From UBA7359 sp964523895 (GTDB lineage: Bacteria; Pseudomonadota; Gammaproteobacteria; Eutrophobiales; Eutrophobiaceae), in contig CAZGBJ010000009.1 of NCBI GenBank assembly GCA_964523895.1, positions 28,870 through 92,869 of the forward strand: 64,000 nucleotides of DNA, read 5' to 3'. A program made the translations under genes and the position numbers. The notes under the pieces are model-generated. The model saw only the letters and a program-made list of their open reading frames with translations. It was not told the origin of the DNA and searched no databases. Positions 24,499 through 33,600 of this stretch are shown in pieces. Each line of letters begins with the position of its first letter. Within the stretch, counting starts at the first letter, position 1.

Positions 24499-26304
24499 TT
24501 ATAAAGATTTCTTTATGCTTATCGATGGATAATATTCACCCAACAGAGATCTGTTCCAACACCGACCTGTTGCCTTGCGCTCTTCTGCACTTGTAAAGGT
24601 ATATTGATAAAAACGTGCACGAATACTAGAAGGTGGATCATCCGGAAACGGATTATGTTTGAATATTGCTGTAACAGGCTCACTATTTTGTAGCAATCTG
24701 ACCAAAAGATTATATAACCAACGCTGCTGATTCGGATTACTCAAAGCAGCAAACCACATTTGCCAATCTAGTCGCGGTTGATGTGGCGCAACCCAAGCGG
24801 GACATTTCTCCAGATTACCGGGTTTGTATTTAAACTGGTATTCCTGCCAGACACTGTTATCTGCACTGCCTTCGATTACGATTTCATTGCGCTGCTTAGT
24901 CATCACAGCAAAAGGACCATAAGAATTAACAATACCGAATGGAGACAGGAAACGAGCCACCGCTGTACCTTGAATATTTCTATCACCAGCAATGATCTGA
25001 CTTATTTGCATCGTACCCATGTATATACTGATCAATGCCATTAACAATGCACAACTCGTTGCAACCATTCCAGTTTTTAAAGTATTGGAAGTTGGTATTA
25101 CTAATAACAGCCGCTTCGGTATCAAACGTTTAATCGCGGCATCATCGAATAGAAACAGGCACATAAAAATAGTCAACAAATTAAAAAAATTGTAATTCCC
25201 AGTAAGCAGGATGATTATTTGAAATAAAATAAAACAAATACCCGCAACATGTCGAAATCGTCGTGGAGCAAAAAGTAAAAAAGGCACAATCAATTCAGTA
25301 ATCAGAGTTAGCCCGCTCCCTGCCATTAACATTGATTCCGGTAAATGATGTGCGTACCAGGATAGCGGTGTGGCAAGTGGTTGTGTTTCAAAATGATAAT
25401 TAAGTGCTGTAAGACTATCCCAGCTTTTATCACCACTAACGATTTTCACAACACCACCAAGAAACATAAAACGAAAAACCAACCAACGATATAGCCATAC
25501 GATTATCGTCGATCCCCATGGCAGAAAGATTGCCAGAAATCCACATTCCAATAATAATAAATCCCATTGGAAGCTCATGAATACCTGACCGCCATTGACC
25601 AATGACAAATAGAGAATATAAAGCAGGATAAGACTGGTTCTTAACATCCGTCCAACGATCACTAATAAGGAAAGAACAACCCCGGCAATACAAACAAATT
25701 TGATAAAACCATCAACATGAGAAAACCAAAATAACGTCGGCAAGCGTGTATAAGCATCTACACCTAATTGATCTTTAACAGCACTAAGAAAATATTCCAG
25801 CGGTAAAACACCATCAGCGCCAATCAATGCACTTGCTTGTACAGCGAATGAGATAAATGCAATGAGATAAGTTAACCCTAAAAGACGCAAAAATAACCAG
25901 GTTATAAGGTGATAACGCGGCGGTTCAAAGTTCCTGCCCCAAAACAAGTGAGTAAAGATCCCCAACAAGCCTCGGTGTGTGGAAAAGAAACGATAACAAA
26001 ACTCACTAAAAACCCCGAAGCCAGGCAAGAAACGATAAAGAAACAACAAGATGGATTGCGGATGGATATCTCGATACAGACTATAGGTTGCTTTGGCACC
26101 TTTGCTGACTGTCCCATCGGCTTCAACCAGATGAATAGCCGCTTCCAGATCTTCAACAGCAATATCCGGATAATCGTCTGCCGCTTCCTGATAAGGTTTG
26201 TAATTAACCTTGTCACCCGTCAGAAGCTGCCAGTAATTCACCCATTCCTGGCAAATACCGCACGCCCCATCGTACAAAAGCATTGCCGACCTTTGACTGT
26301 TCAT
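24499..26304 (-). CDS. DCC-domain / lipase maturation factor-like fusion
   Basis: 601 residues. Residues ~8-115 are a DCC/DUF393 thiol-disulfide-type domain with the diagnostic LYDGACGICQEWV. The rest (~130-590) resembles the lipase maturation factor family: LRLLGLTYLIAFISFAVQAS, GADGVLPLEYFL, SFQWDLLLLECGFLAIFLPW, many membrane helices, then a soluble C-terminal region with FKYKPGNLEKCPAWVAPHQP, RLDWQMWFAAL and FPDDPPSSIRARFYQYTFTS. LMF1 in animals matures lipases in the ER; the bacterial role is unknown. Joining it to a redox domain suggests membrane-linked disulfide handling (inference). Confidence 0.82.
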   Translation of the reverse strand: MNSQRSAMLLYDGACGICQEWVNYWQLLTGDKVNYKPYQEAADDYPDIAVEDLEAAIHLVEADGTVSKGAKATYSLYRDIHPQSILLFLYRFLPGFGVFSEFCYRFFSTHRGLLGIFTHLFWGRNFEPPRYHLITWLFLRLLGLTYLIAFISFAVQASALIGADGVLPLEYFLSAVKDQLGVDAYTRLPTLFWFSHVDGFIKFVCIAGVVLSLLVIVGRMLRTSLILLYILYLSLVNGGQVFMSFQWDLLLLECGFLAIFLPWGSTIIVWLYRWLVFRFMFLGGVVKIVSGDKSWDSLTALNYHFETQPLATPLSWYAHHLPESMLMAGSGLTLITELIVPFLLFAPRRFRHVAGICFILFQIIILLTGNYNFFNLLTIFMCLFLFDDAAIKRLIPKRLLLVIPTSNTLKTGMVATSCALLMALISIYMGTMQISQIIAGDRNIQGTAVARFLSPFGIVNSYGPFAVMTKQRNEIVIEGSADNSVWQEYQFKYKPGNLEKCPAWVAPHQPRLDWQMWFAALSNPNQQRWLYNLLVRLLQNSEPVTAIFKHNPFPDDPPSSIRARFYQYTFTSAEERKATGRCWNRSLLGEYYPSISIKKSL

Positions 26305-26541
26305 AGCACCCCAGACATTAATGACACGAGAGTTCTAATGTAATGCAAAGTCAGTCATGGGAAAAGGCTAGAATCCTAATCAGTGCCTACATAATTCAAG
26401 ATTCAAGACCTGCACCCGAATTATAAAAAGGCTCAAATATTCTGAATCTTTCATACATTATTAAACAAAAAGACAATCAGTTTTGTCCAATATTAAGTTA
26501 TACTAAACAGACAATAAATATTATTTCTTTTTCTTAAATAT

Positions 26542-27423
26542 ATGTTTTATAGACAAAAATTATTAATGGCTTTACTTGAAATATTCGGAGGCCATCTACC
26601 CAGCAAAGATTTACAGAAGTATCTCTTTCTCTACACGAAACTCTGTGAAAAAGAAAAAAGCTACTATTTTGTACCTTATAAATATGGATGTTTCTCATTT
26701 CAGTCATATAAGGATAAAAGTAAATTAATTGAACTAGGTCATTTAAAAGATGGGCAAAACTGGGAGATTCGTGATGCGCGTAAAAAATACAGTAAACTAT
26801 TGAAAAATGATGAAATTAAAAAATTAAAACTATTTAACGAACGATATAAGCACCTTAAAGGCAAAAAGCTTATTCATCACATTTATAAAAATTATCCCTA
26901 CTATGCTATTAACAGCTTAATTGCTAAAGATATATTGAATGATGTAGAGCTGAACAATGTTAGAGCAGAAGAAATAAATATTAAAGCTCCTACCTTAGCA
27001 ACGATTGGATATGAGGGAATATCATTTGAAGAATACCTAAATAAACTAATTAGAAATGACATTAAACTGCTCGTTGATGTCAGGCGTAACCCGATAAGTA
27101 GAAAATATGGTTTTTCAAAAAAAACATTATCTTCCTCATTAGAAAGTCTAAATATAAAATATATTCATATGCCAGAACTTGGTATTGATTCTACACAGAG
27201 AAAATCATTGGTAACCAATTCTGATTATAAAAAATTATTTAAACAATACAGTAAAGATATAGCTTTAAATAACAACGCAACATCAGCACTTCATAGTTTA
27301 TTCAATACATATAAGAGAATAGCATTAACCTGCTTTGAGTATGATCATAATATGTGTCATAGAGGAACTCTTGCAAATTTTGTACATAATAAATTCGATA
27401 AAATACCAATAGAGCATATATAA
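26542..27423 (+). CDS. DUF488-domain protein with N-terminal extension
   Basis: 293 residues. The C-terminal half (~150-285) is DUF488: ATIGYEGISFEEYLNKLI, LLVDVRRNPISRKYGFSK, YIHMPELGIDS and CFEYDHNMCHRGTLANF, with its conserved Cys-x6-Cys-His-Arg. The N-terminal ~110 residues form a separate, mostly helical domain (MALLEIFGGHLPSKDLQKYL, FVPYKYGCFSFQSY) that looks like a winged-helix or Panacea/SocA-type domain; this is a weak match by eye. It is followed 4 bases later by a second gene. Both are visibly more A+T-rich than their neighbours. Function unknown. Confidence 0.8.
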   Translation: MFYRQKLLMALLEIFGGHLPSKDLQKYLFLYTKLCEKEKSYYFVPYKYGCFSFQSYKDKSKLIELGHLKDGQNWEIRDARKKYSKLLKNDEIKKLKLFNERYKHLKGKKLIHHIYKNYPYYAINSLIAKDILNDVELNNVRAEEINIKAPTLATIGYEGISFEEYLNKLIRNDIKLLVDVRRNPISRKYGFSKKTLSSSLESLNIKYIHMPELGIDSTQRKSLVTNSDYKKLFKQYSKDIALNNNATSALHSLFNTYKRIALTCFEYDHNMCHRGTLANFVHNKFDKIPIEHI

Positions 27424-27427
27424 CAAA

Positions 27428-28246
27428 ATGCCAATAGAAAGGATTCTAATTACAGTTAAAACATACCCTACGATTTCATCACGCTACGATGAGTTAGTCT
27501 GTACTGCAGGCTTAAGAGAAGATGGTTCATGGATACGTATTTTTCCAGTTCAGTATAGACAAATCGAAAATTACGAAAAAAAATACAAGAAATGGGAATG
27601 GATTGACATAAATATTGAGAAAAACACTTCCGACCATCGTGTTGAAAGTTTCAGACCACTTGATCAAGATTCGATATCTGTTGTTAATAGCGTTGGAACT
27701 GAACAGAATTGGTATATAAGAAAACAAATAGTTTTAGAAAATGGTAGTGTTTATCATGACCTTGATGAAATTATTTCTCTCAATAAACAAGGTATTCTCT
27801 CGTTAGCAACATTTAAACCTTCTAAAATATTAGGCTTTGATATAGAAGAAGATGATAGGGAATGGGATCCCGAAAAATTAAAAACTATTGAATTAAAAGC
27901 AAAACAAGGCGATCTATTTTCAGATACTCCAAATCTATTTAAAGTCGCTAAAAAGTTACCTTATAAATTTTCTTATAGATTTGAAGACTCGAAAGGAAAA
28001 TCTTCAAAATTAATGATTGAAGATTGGGAAATAGGCCAGCTATATTGGAATAGCTTAAAAAGATACAATGATGAGTCTATCGCTATACAAAAAGTAAAAG
28101 AAAAATACTTCGACGAATTTTTATCTAAAAATGATTTATATTTATTTCTAGGTACGACAAAAGAGTGGGATAAAAGAGGTACAAACCCTTTCATAATAAT
28201 TGGTGTTTTCTATCCACCAATAGAAATTCAAAACTCTTTGTTTTAA
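27428..28246 (+). CDS. Partner of the DUF488 protein, unknown function
   Basis: 272 residues, no signal peptide or membrane helix. The N-terminus ERILITVKTYPTISSRYDEL and CTAGLREDGSWIRIFPVQYR form a recognisable conserved block that I associate with genes next to DUF488 proteins, but I cannot name a domain. A middle charged region (~120-180) is followed by FEDSKGKSSKLMIEDWEIGQ and DLYLFLGTTKEWDKRG. It sits 4 bases after the DUF488 gene and is followed by a long hairpin, so the two appear to form a closed two-gene unit. Confidence 0.7.
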   Translation: MPIERILITVKTYPTISSRYDELVCTAGLREDGSWIRIFPVQYRQIENYEKKYKKWEWIDINIEKNTSDHRVESFRPLDQDSISVVNSVGTEQNWYIRKQIVLENGSVYHDLDEIISLNKQGILSLATFKPSKILGFDIEEDDREWDPEKLKTIELKAKQGDLFSDTPNLFKVAKKLPYKFSYRFEDSKGKSSKLMIEDWEIGQLYWNSLKRYNDESIAIQKVKEKYFDEFLSKNDLYLFLGTTKEWDKRGTNPFIIIGVFYPPIEIQNSLF

Positions 28247-28276
28247 AAGCTCTCAGCTAGCGCACTACTGCGTTAT

Positions 28277-28336
28277 AAAGCCGATCTAAAACCCTCACTT
28301 ATTGTCTATAAGCTCCGGTTATTAAATCGGCTTTTT
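28277..28336 (+). terminator. Long hairpin with T-run after the DUF488 pair
   Basis: AAAGCCGAT (28277-28285) pairs with ATCGGCTTT (28326-28334), followed by further T. Inner arms AACC/GGTT and TTAT/ATAA extend the fold to a near-continuous stem of about 58 bases. Its position 31 bases after the second gene and its T-run fit an intrinsic terminator; the elaborate inner stem is unusual. Confidence 0.65.
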
Positions 28337-28345
28337 GCCTTGTAT

Positions 28346-28495
28346 AGAATAATAGGGGACAGACCACGTTTTTCCAGGTTTTTGACTTGTCGAGAAACTA
28401 ATCAGTATCACCTTTGGATATCCAGTTCTGCTTACTGTGCCAAACACGAAGAATTTCAATTTGTTTATCTTTTATACGATAAACAATTAAATAAG
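28346..28495 (-). pseudogene. Relic C-terminus of a second RelE-type toxin gene
   Basis: Minus-strand reading gives the last ~32 residues of a RelE homologue (YLIVYRIKDKQIEILRVWHS and onwards) ending with the same GDTD and stop as the intact toxin next to it, about 147 bases away. Of eight differing codons that I aligned, five are synonymous and three are conservative, so both copies evolved as coding sequence before this one was truncated. The downstream flank, including AGAATAATAGGGGAC, is duplicated too. Confidence 0.65.
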
Positions 28496-28642
28496 AATAA
28501 TAGGGGACAGACCACGTTTTCCAGGTTTTTGACTTATCGAGAAACTAATCCGTGTCACCTTTGGATATCCAATTCTGCTTACTGTGCCAAACACGAAGAA
28601 TTTCAATCCGTTCATCCTTGACTCGATAAACAATTAAATAAG
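28494..28642. repeat. Second unit of a ~147-bp tandem repeat
   Basis: Matches 28346-28495 with a shift of 147-148 bases. It starts AGAATAATAGGGGAC and covers the 3' third of the intact RelE-type gene plus about 50 bases of flank. The shared stretch ends at AACAATTAAATAAG in both units (28482-28495 and 28629-28642). Confidence 0.8.
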
Positions 28643-28841
28643 GTGTCTGTTGTACAACCCATTCGCGTGTTCCATCAACATGACCAGCGCGACCAATCTC
28701 GGGGTTCTCTGTTAACTTTTGGCTTGCTTCCCATACTTTCTGGGCAACATTTTTTGCAGCTTGGGGATTTTCTTGAGATATATAGGTTTGTGCTTCGATA
28801 AGATCAGCGAGTGCAGGATGAGTCCATTCAACTTTCAACAT
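28545..28841 (-). CDS. RelE/ParE-family toxin
   Basis: 98 residues, typical for the ParE/RelE superfamily: EWTHPALADLIEAQTYISQE, VWEASQKLTENPEIGRAG, REWVVQQTPYLIVYRVKD, and the C-terminal IEILRVWHSKQNW. It overlaps the upstream antitoxin gene by 14 bases, the standard antitoxin-first layout. Whether it cleaves mRNA (RelE) or acts on gyrase (ParE) cannot be told from sequence; the arginine and HS-K-Q residues near the end favour neither. The 3' end lies in a tandem repeat that also holds a relic second copy. Confidence 0.85.
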   Translation of the reverse strand: MLKVEWTHPALADLIEAQTYISQENPQAAKNVAQKVWEASQKLTENPEIGRAGHVDGTREWVVQQTPYLIVYRVKDERIEILRVWHSKQNWISKGDTD

Positions 28842-29028
28842 TTACACCCCAGCTTACGAATGCTTCCCGAACTTCATTTGCGTTAGCAAATTCGCCCCTG
28901 TCTGCTGCCCTGATGCCTGTTTCCACCGCACGGCGGAAACGGACTTCTTCCAGGACATCATCCCAAGTCGCGTTATCCGGTAATTCTTCTGCCAGAGTAT
29001 GTAATGTTTCTTTTAGATTCGCTGCCAT
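28828..29028 (-). CDS. Antitoxin partner of the RelE/ParE toxin
   Basis: 66 residues, acidic, starting MAANLKETLHTLAEELPDNA at ATG 29028. The longer reading is rejected because AGGAAT lies 6 bases upstream of this ATG. The segment TWDDVLEEVRFRRAVETGIR is common in antitoxins paired with RelE-type toxins. It overlaps the toxin by 14 bases. Probably binds the toxin and represses its own promoter, as such antitoxins do. Confidence 0.8.
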   Translation of the reverse strand: MAANLKETLHTLAEELPDNATWDDVLEEVRFRRAVETGIRAADRGEFANANEVREAFVSWGVNVES

Positions 29029-29088
29029 AAACTTATTCCTTAAGTTAATTATAGTCATTCCATGAACTGATACTACATTATTAATATT

Positions 29089-29110
29089 AAAAAGTACCCA
29101 TATGGGCACT
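29089..29110 (-). terminator. Probable gltBD terminator
   Basis: On the minus strand AGTG-CCC, loop ATAT, GGG-TACT (29093-29110) forms a 7-bp stem including one G-U pair, followed by a run of T (29089-29092 read in reverse). It lies about 90 bases after the gltD stop and before the toxin-antitoxin pair on the same strand, which it would insulate. Confidence 0.6.
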
Positions 29111-29212
29111 TCTATACGGGAGCAGGCAAGGTCGCTCTATGATATCCCTATCATCGCGACACTTGTGCATCCATGCACATCGTCCATAAAGTATCGCCTA
29201 TACAGGCGATGG
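29111..29212. repeat. TCCN-hairpin repeat, copy E, reaching the gltD stop
   Basis: Holds ATGATATCCCTATCAT (29139-29154; 6-bp stem, loop TCCC) and TGTGCATCCATGCACA (29164-29179; 6-bp stem, loop TCCA). A third hairpin ATCGCC-TATACA-GGCGAT at 29193-29210 lies across the gltD stop codon. The flank GTCGCTCTA matches the copy at 23876. Confidence 0.65.
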
Positions 29213-30640
29213 TAAATCTGTCGATCCCATTAAAAATTTGTCTACGGCTGCGGCTGCGGAGCGGCCCTCTGCAATCGCCCATACAATCAAACTCTGACCA
29301 TGCTGCATATCACCAGCAACAAACACACCTTCTACATTGGTCTGCCAGTTTTCGTGCCAGACATTTGTACGTTCGTTTAGATCAACGCCGAGTTGTTCTA
29401 CCAAACCTGCTTTTTCTGCGCCGGTAAAACCCATTGCCAGGAAGACAAGATCGGCTTTTAACATTTTTTTACTTTTCGGTACGTCATTGAACATCATGCG
29501 TCCACCGGTGCGTTGTATTTCTACTTTGGTGAGTTCAAGATCGGTTAAGTTACCGTCTTCATCGCCATGAAATTTTTTCGTTTGTACTGAATAAACGCGA
29601 TCACCACCTTCTTCGTGCGCTGATGCTGTGCGATAGATAAACGGCCATTGTGGCCAAGGGTTATCTTGTGCACGTTCTTTTGGTGGCTTCGGCATAATTT
29701 CCAGTGAGGTGACTGATGCGGCGCCTTGTCTGTGCGCAGTACCGATACAGTCTGCACCGGTATCACCACCGCCGATAACAATAACGTGTTTATCTTTTGC
29801 ATTAATCAGTTCTTCTTCAGGGATGGTGTCGCCCATACAAACTCGATTTGATTGTGGCAAATATTCCATTGCCTGATACACGCCTTTTAATTCACGCCCG
29901 GGAATCGGTAAGTCACGACGCGCACTTGCGCCACCACTTAAGATTAAGGCATCAAATTCTTTCTTTAGATCATTGGCATCGATATCAACACCGATATGAC
30001 TATTTGGTTTGAAGGTAACACCTTCTGCTTCCATTTGTTCCATACGACGATCAAGACGACGTTTTTCCATTTTGAATTCGGGAATACCGTAACGCATTAA
30101 ACCGCCAATGCGATCAGAACGTTCAAACAAAGTAACATCGTGTCCGGCGCGTGCGAGTTGTTGCGCTGCTGCCATACCGGCAGGACCAGATCCTATGATG
30201 CCGACTTTTTTACCGGTTTTCTTTTCTGGAATTTCCGGTTTGATCCAGCCGTTTTCAAAGGCTTTATCAATAATTGATAATTCAACCGCTTTAATGCTGA
30301 CCGGGTCTTCATTAATACCAAGTACGCAAGAACCTTCGCATGGCGCAGGACATAAAGTACCGGTGAATTCAGGAAAGTTATTCGTTGCATGCAACCGTTT
30401 AATAGCATCTGCCCATTGATCGCGATAAACCAAATCATTCCAATCTGGAATCATATTGCCTAATGGACAACCTTGATGACAAAACGGAATACCGCAGTCC
30501 ATACAACGTGCCGCTTGTACTTTTAATGGCTCGACTGGCCAGGGTTGCATGACCTGTTTCCAATCTTTAACTCTTTCTTCTACTGGACGGTACGGTTGCT
30601 TCTCTCTTTCGTACTCCATGAATCCTGTAATCTTACCCAT
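29198..30640 (-). CDS. gltD: Glutamate synthase small subunit
   Basis: 480-residue FAD/NADPH-binding subunit that passes electrons to the large subunit. The N-terminal iron-sulfur cysteines are in CMDCGIPFCHQGCPLGN and CPAPCEGSCVLG; then come the FAD motif VGIIGSGPAGMAAAQQL and the NADPH motif VIVIGGGDTGADCIGTA. I start at ATG 30640 (MGKITGFMEYERE) because GGAGG lies 6 bases upstream; it overlaps the gltB end by 8 bases. The longer reading adds 24 non-conserved residues. The last codons fall in a hairpin of the adjoining repeat. Confidence 0.97.
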   Translation of the reverse strand: MGKITGFMEYEREKQPYRPVEERVKDWKQVMQPWPVEPLKVQAARCMDCGIPFCHQGCPLGNMIPDWNDLVYRDQWADAIKRLHATNNFPEFTGTLCPAPCEGSCVLGINEDPVSIKAVELSIIDKAFENGWIKPEIPEKKTGKKVGIIGSGPAGMAAAQQLARAGHDVTLFERSDRIGGLMRYGIPEFKMEKRRLDRRMEQMEAEGVTFKPNSHIGVDIDANDLKKEFDALILSGGASARRDLPIPGRELKGVYQAMEYLPQSNRVCMGDTIPEEELINAKDKHVIVIGGGDTGADCIGTAHRQGAASVTSLEIMPKPPKERAQDNPWPQWPFIYRTASAHEEGGDRVYSVQTKKFHGDEDGNLTDLELTKVEIQRTGGRMMFNDVPKSKKMLKADLVFLAMGFTGAEKAGLVEQLGVDLNERTNVWHENWQTNVEGVFVAGDMQHGQSLIVWAIAEGRSAAAAVDKFLMGSTDLPSPV

Positions 30641-33600
30641 TGGCGGCCTCCATAATAGCTTCTTCTTCGGTGAGGCCTTTCTCCTTACCACGTTTAATTG
30701 CTGCAAGAACATTTTTATAGGCTGTAGGCATGACTTTTACAAACTTACCTTGATAATCCTTCCAGTTCTTCAGAATATTTTCAGCAACGGTACTTTGTGT
30801 GTATTGAACATGATTGCTCAATAAGGTCTTAACCTTATCAACATCTTCTTGTTCTTCTATTTTTTCTAATCCGATCATGCCGGTGTTGCAACGGATTTCA
30901 AAATCACCGTCTTCATCTAATACATAAGCTTCACCACCTGACATACCTGCAGCAAAGTTACGACCGGTTTTACCTATGATGACTGCGACACCGCCGGTCA
31001 TGTATTCACAACCATGATCACCGACACCTTCAACAACTGCACTGACACCACTGTTGCGTACACAGAAACGTTCACCAGCGATACCGCGTAGATAGGCTTC
31101 ACCACTGGTTGCACCGTAGAGTAATACGTTACCGACTAGAATATTTTCTTCTGGGATAAAGGTTGAATGACGTGGCGGGTAAACAATAATCTTACCGCCG
31201 CATAAACCCTTACCAAGGTAATCATTTGAATCACCTTCGAGCGTCATGGTGATACCGCTTGGTACGAATGCACCAAAACTCATACCGGCTGATCCATTGA
31301 AATGAATATTAATCGTATCGTCTGGCAACCCTTCCGCACCATAACGCTTGGTGATGTTATGTCCGAGGATGGTACCGACGGTTCGATCGGTATTCAGTAC
31401 CGGCAGAATAATATCGACCTTCTCTTTATTCTCTAGTGCCGCTTTGCTTAATGGGACTAACTTGGTGACATCAAGTGATCGTTCCAGGCCATGGTCCTGT
31501 TCTTTAACCTGGTAGTATTTATCACCTGGACGCAGTTCTGCTTTATACAAAATATTGCTGAAGTCGAGGCCTGCTGCTTTCCAATGATCGACGGCTTTAT
31601 TTGTATCAAGCTTATCGACCTGACCGATCATTTCATTAATCGTTCTAAATCCAAGTTGCGCCATGTATTCGCGAATTTCTTCAGCGATAAATTTAAAAAA
31701 GTTTTCAACGAACTCAGGTTGGCCTGTAAATTTACGTGTGAGTTCCGGGTTCTGTGTCGCTACGCCAACAGGACAGGTATTCAGATGACAAACGCGCATC
31801 ATGATACAACCCATCACAACAAGCGGTGCTGTTGCAAAACCGAATTCTTCTGCACCAAGTAAGGCTGCTATTACAACATCACGTCCGGTTTTTAACTGGC
31901 CATCAGTTTGTAAAACAATGCGATCACGTAAACCATTCATAACCAACACTTGTTGTGATTCAGCTATACCTAATTCCCAAGGTAGGCCGGCGTGTTTTAA
32001 TGAGCTGATGGGTGATGCACCGGTACCACCGTCATAACCGGAAACTAAAATCACATCGGAGTGACACTTTGCAACACCGGCTGCGACGGTACCGACACCG
32101 ATTTCAGCAACCAGTTTAGTATGTATACGTGCTTTTGGATTTGAATTCTTTAAGTCATGAATTAACTGCGCTAGATCTTCAATTGAATAAATATCGTGAT
32201 GTGGTGGTGGTGAAATTAGATCAACCCACGGTGTAGAACCCCGTACTTCTGCAATCCAGGGGTAGACTTTAGAGCCGGGTAACTGTCCGCCTTCTCCAGG
32301 CTTCGCACCTTGTGCCATTTTGATTTGAATATCATCAGCATTGGTTAAGTAGTTACTGGTGACACCAAAACGACCAGAAGCAACTTGCTTGATCGCGCTT
32401 CTTCTTAAATCGCCATTGGCATCTGCAACAAAACGAGCAGGATTTTCACCACCTTCACCAGTATTTGATTTACCACCGATACGGTTCATTGCTATGGCTA
32501 AGGTTTCATGTGCTTGTCCACTAATCGAACCATAAGACATCGCTCCGGTTGAAAAACGTTTCATGATGTTTTCTATCGGTTCGACTTCGTCTAGTGGAAT
32601 GGCTTTATCAGCGAACTTAAATTCAAACATACCGCGTAAAGTTGCACGATGTTCATTCTGATCATCAACACGGCTGGTATATTCTTTAAAGACTTCGAAT
32701 TGGCCGGTACGGGTAGCGTGCTGAAGTTTAAAAACAGTATCAGGATTGAACAGGTGATATTCACCATCACGTCGCCACTGATATTCACCACCCCATTCTA
32801 ATTCAGGTTCTTTTACTTCACGTTCCGGGAAGGCATTATGATGACGCATGTTCATTTCTTCTGCGACTATTTTCATACCGATACCGCCGATACGTGATGC
32901 TGTCCAGGTAAAGTATTTATCAACGAATGCTTTTTCTAAACCAATCGCTTCGAAGACTTGTGCACCACAATAAGATTGCACCGTAGAGATACCCATCTTC
33001 GCCATAATTTTCGTTAAGCCTTTGTTTACGGCTTTAATGAAATTCGCGACGGCTTTTTGATGTTCCATTTCAGGTAAGCGACCGTTACCGATCATGCTAC
33101 CGAGTGTTTCAAAGGCGAGGTAAGGATTAACAGCACCAACACCGTAACCGAGTAAGACGGCAAAGTGATGCACTTCTCTTGGCTCACCTGATTCAAGTAC
33201 TAAACCGATTTGGGTACGCTTACCATTACGAATTAAGTGATGATGAACGCCCGCTGTTGCGAGTAAGGCTGGAATACCTGTTTTGTTTTCATCAATACCG
33301 CGATCAGAAAGAATCACATAGCTATAACCGTCTTTAATCGCACTATCGACTTCTACATAAACGTCTTCTAATGCCTTATCCATTCCTGCACCACCCTCTG
33401 CAACGCTATATAAAATAGGAATGGTCTTGGTTTTAAAACCTGGAAGGTTTACATCTCGGATTTTTGCTAATTCTTCATTGGTTATAACGGGTGAATTTAA
33501 TTTTATACGTCGACAACTTTCAGCGGCGGGTTTTAATAAGTTACCTTCTGGGCCAATTGTTATCGCAACCTGTGTAACGAGCTCTTCACGGATACCGTCT

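Noticed and set aside
28340..28621. 93-codon open frame on the plus strand over the tandem repeat
   Set aside because: It is antisense to the RelE-type toxin and its relic, is open only because of the duplication, and has no homology I recognise.
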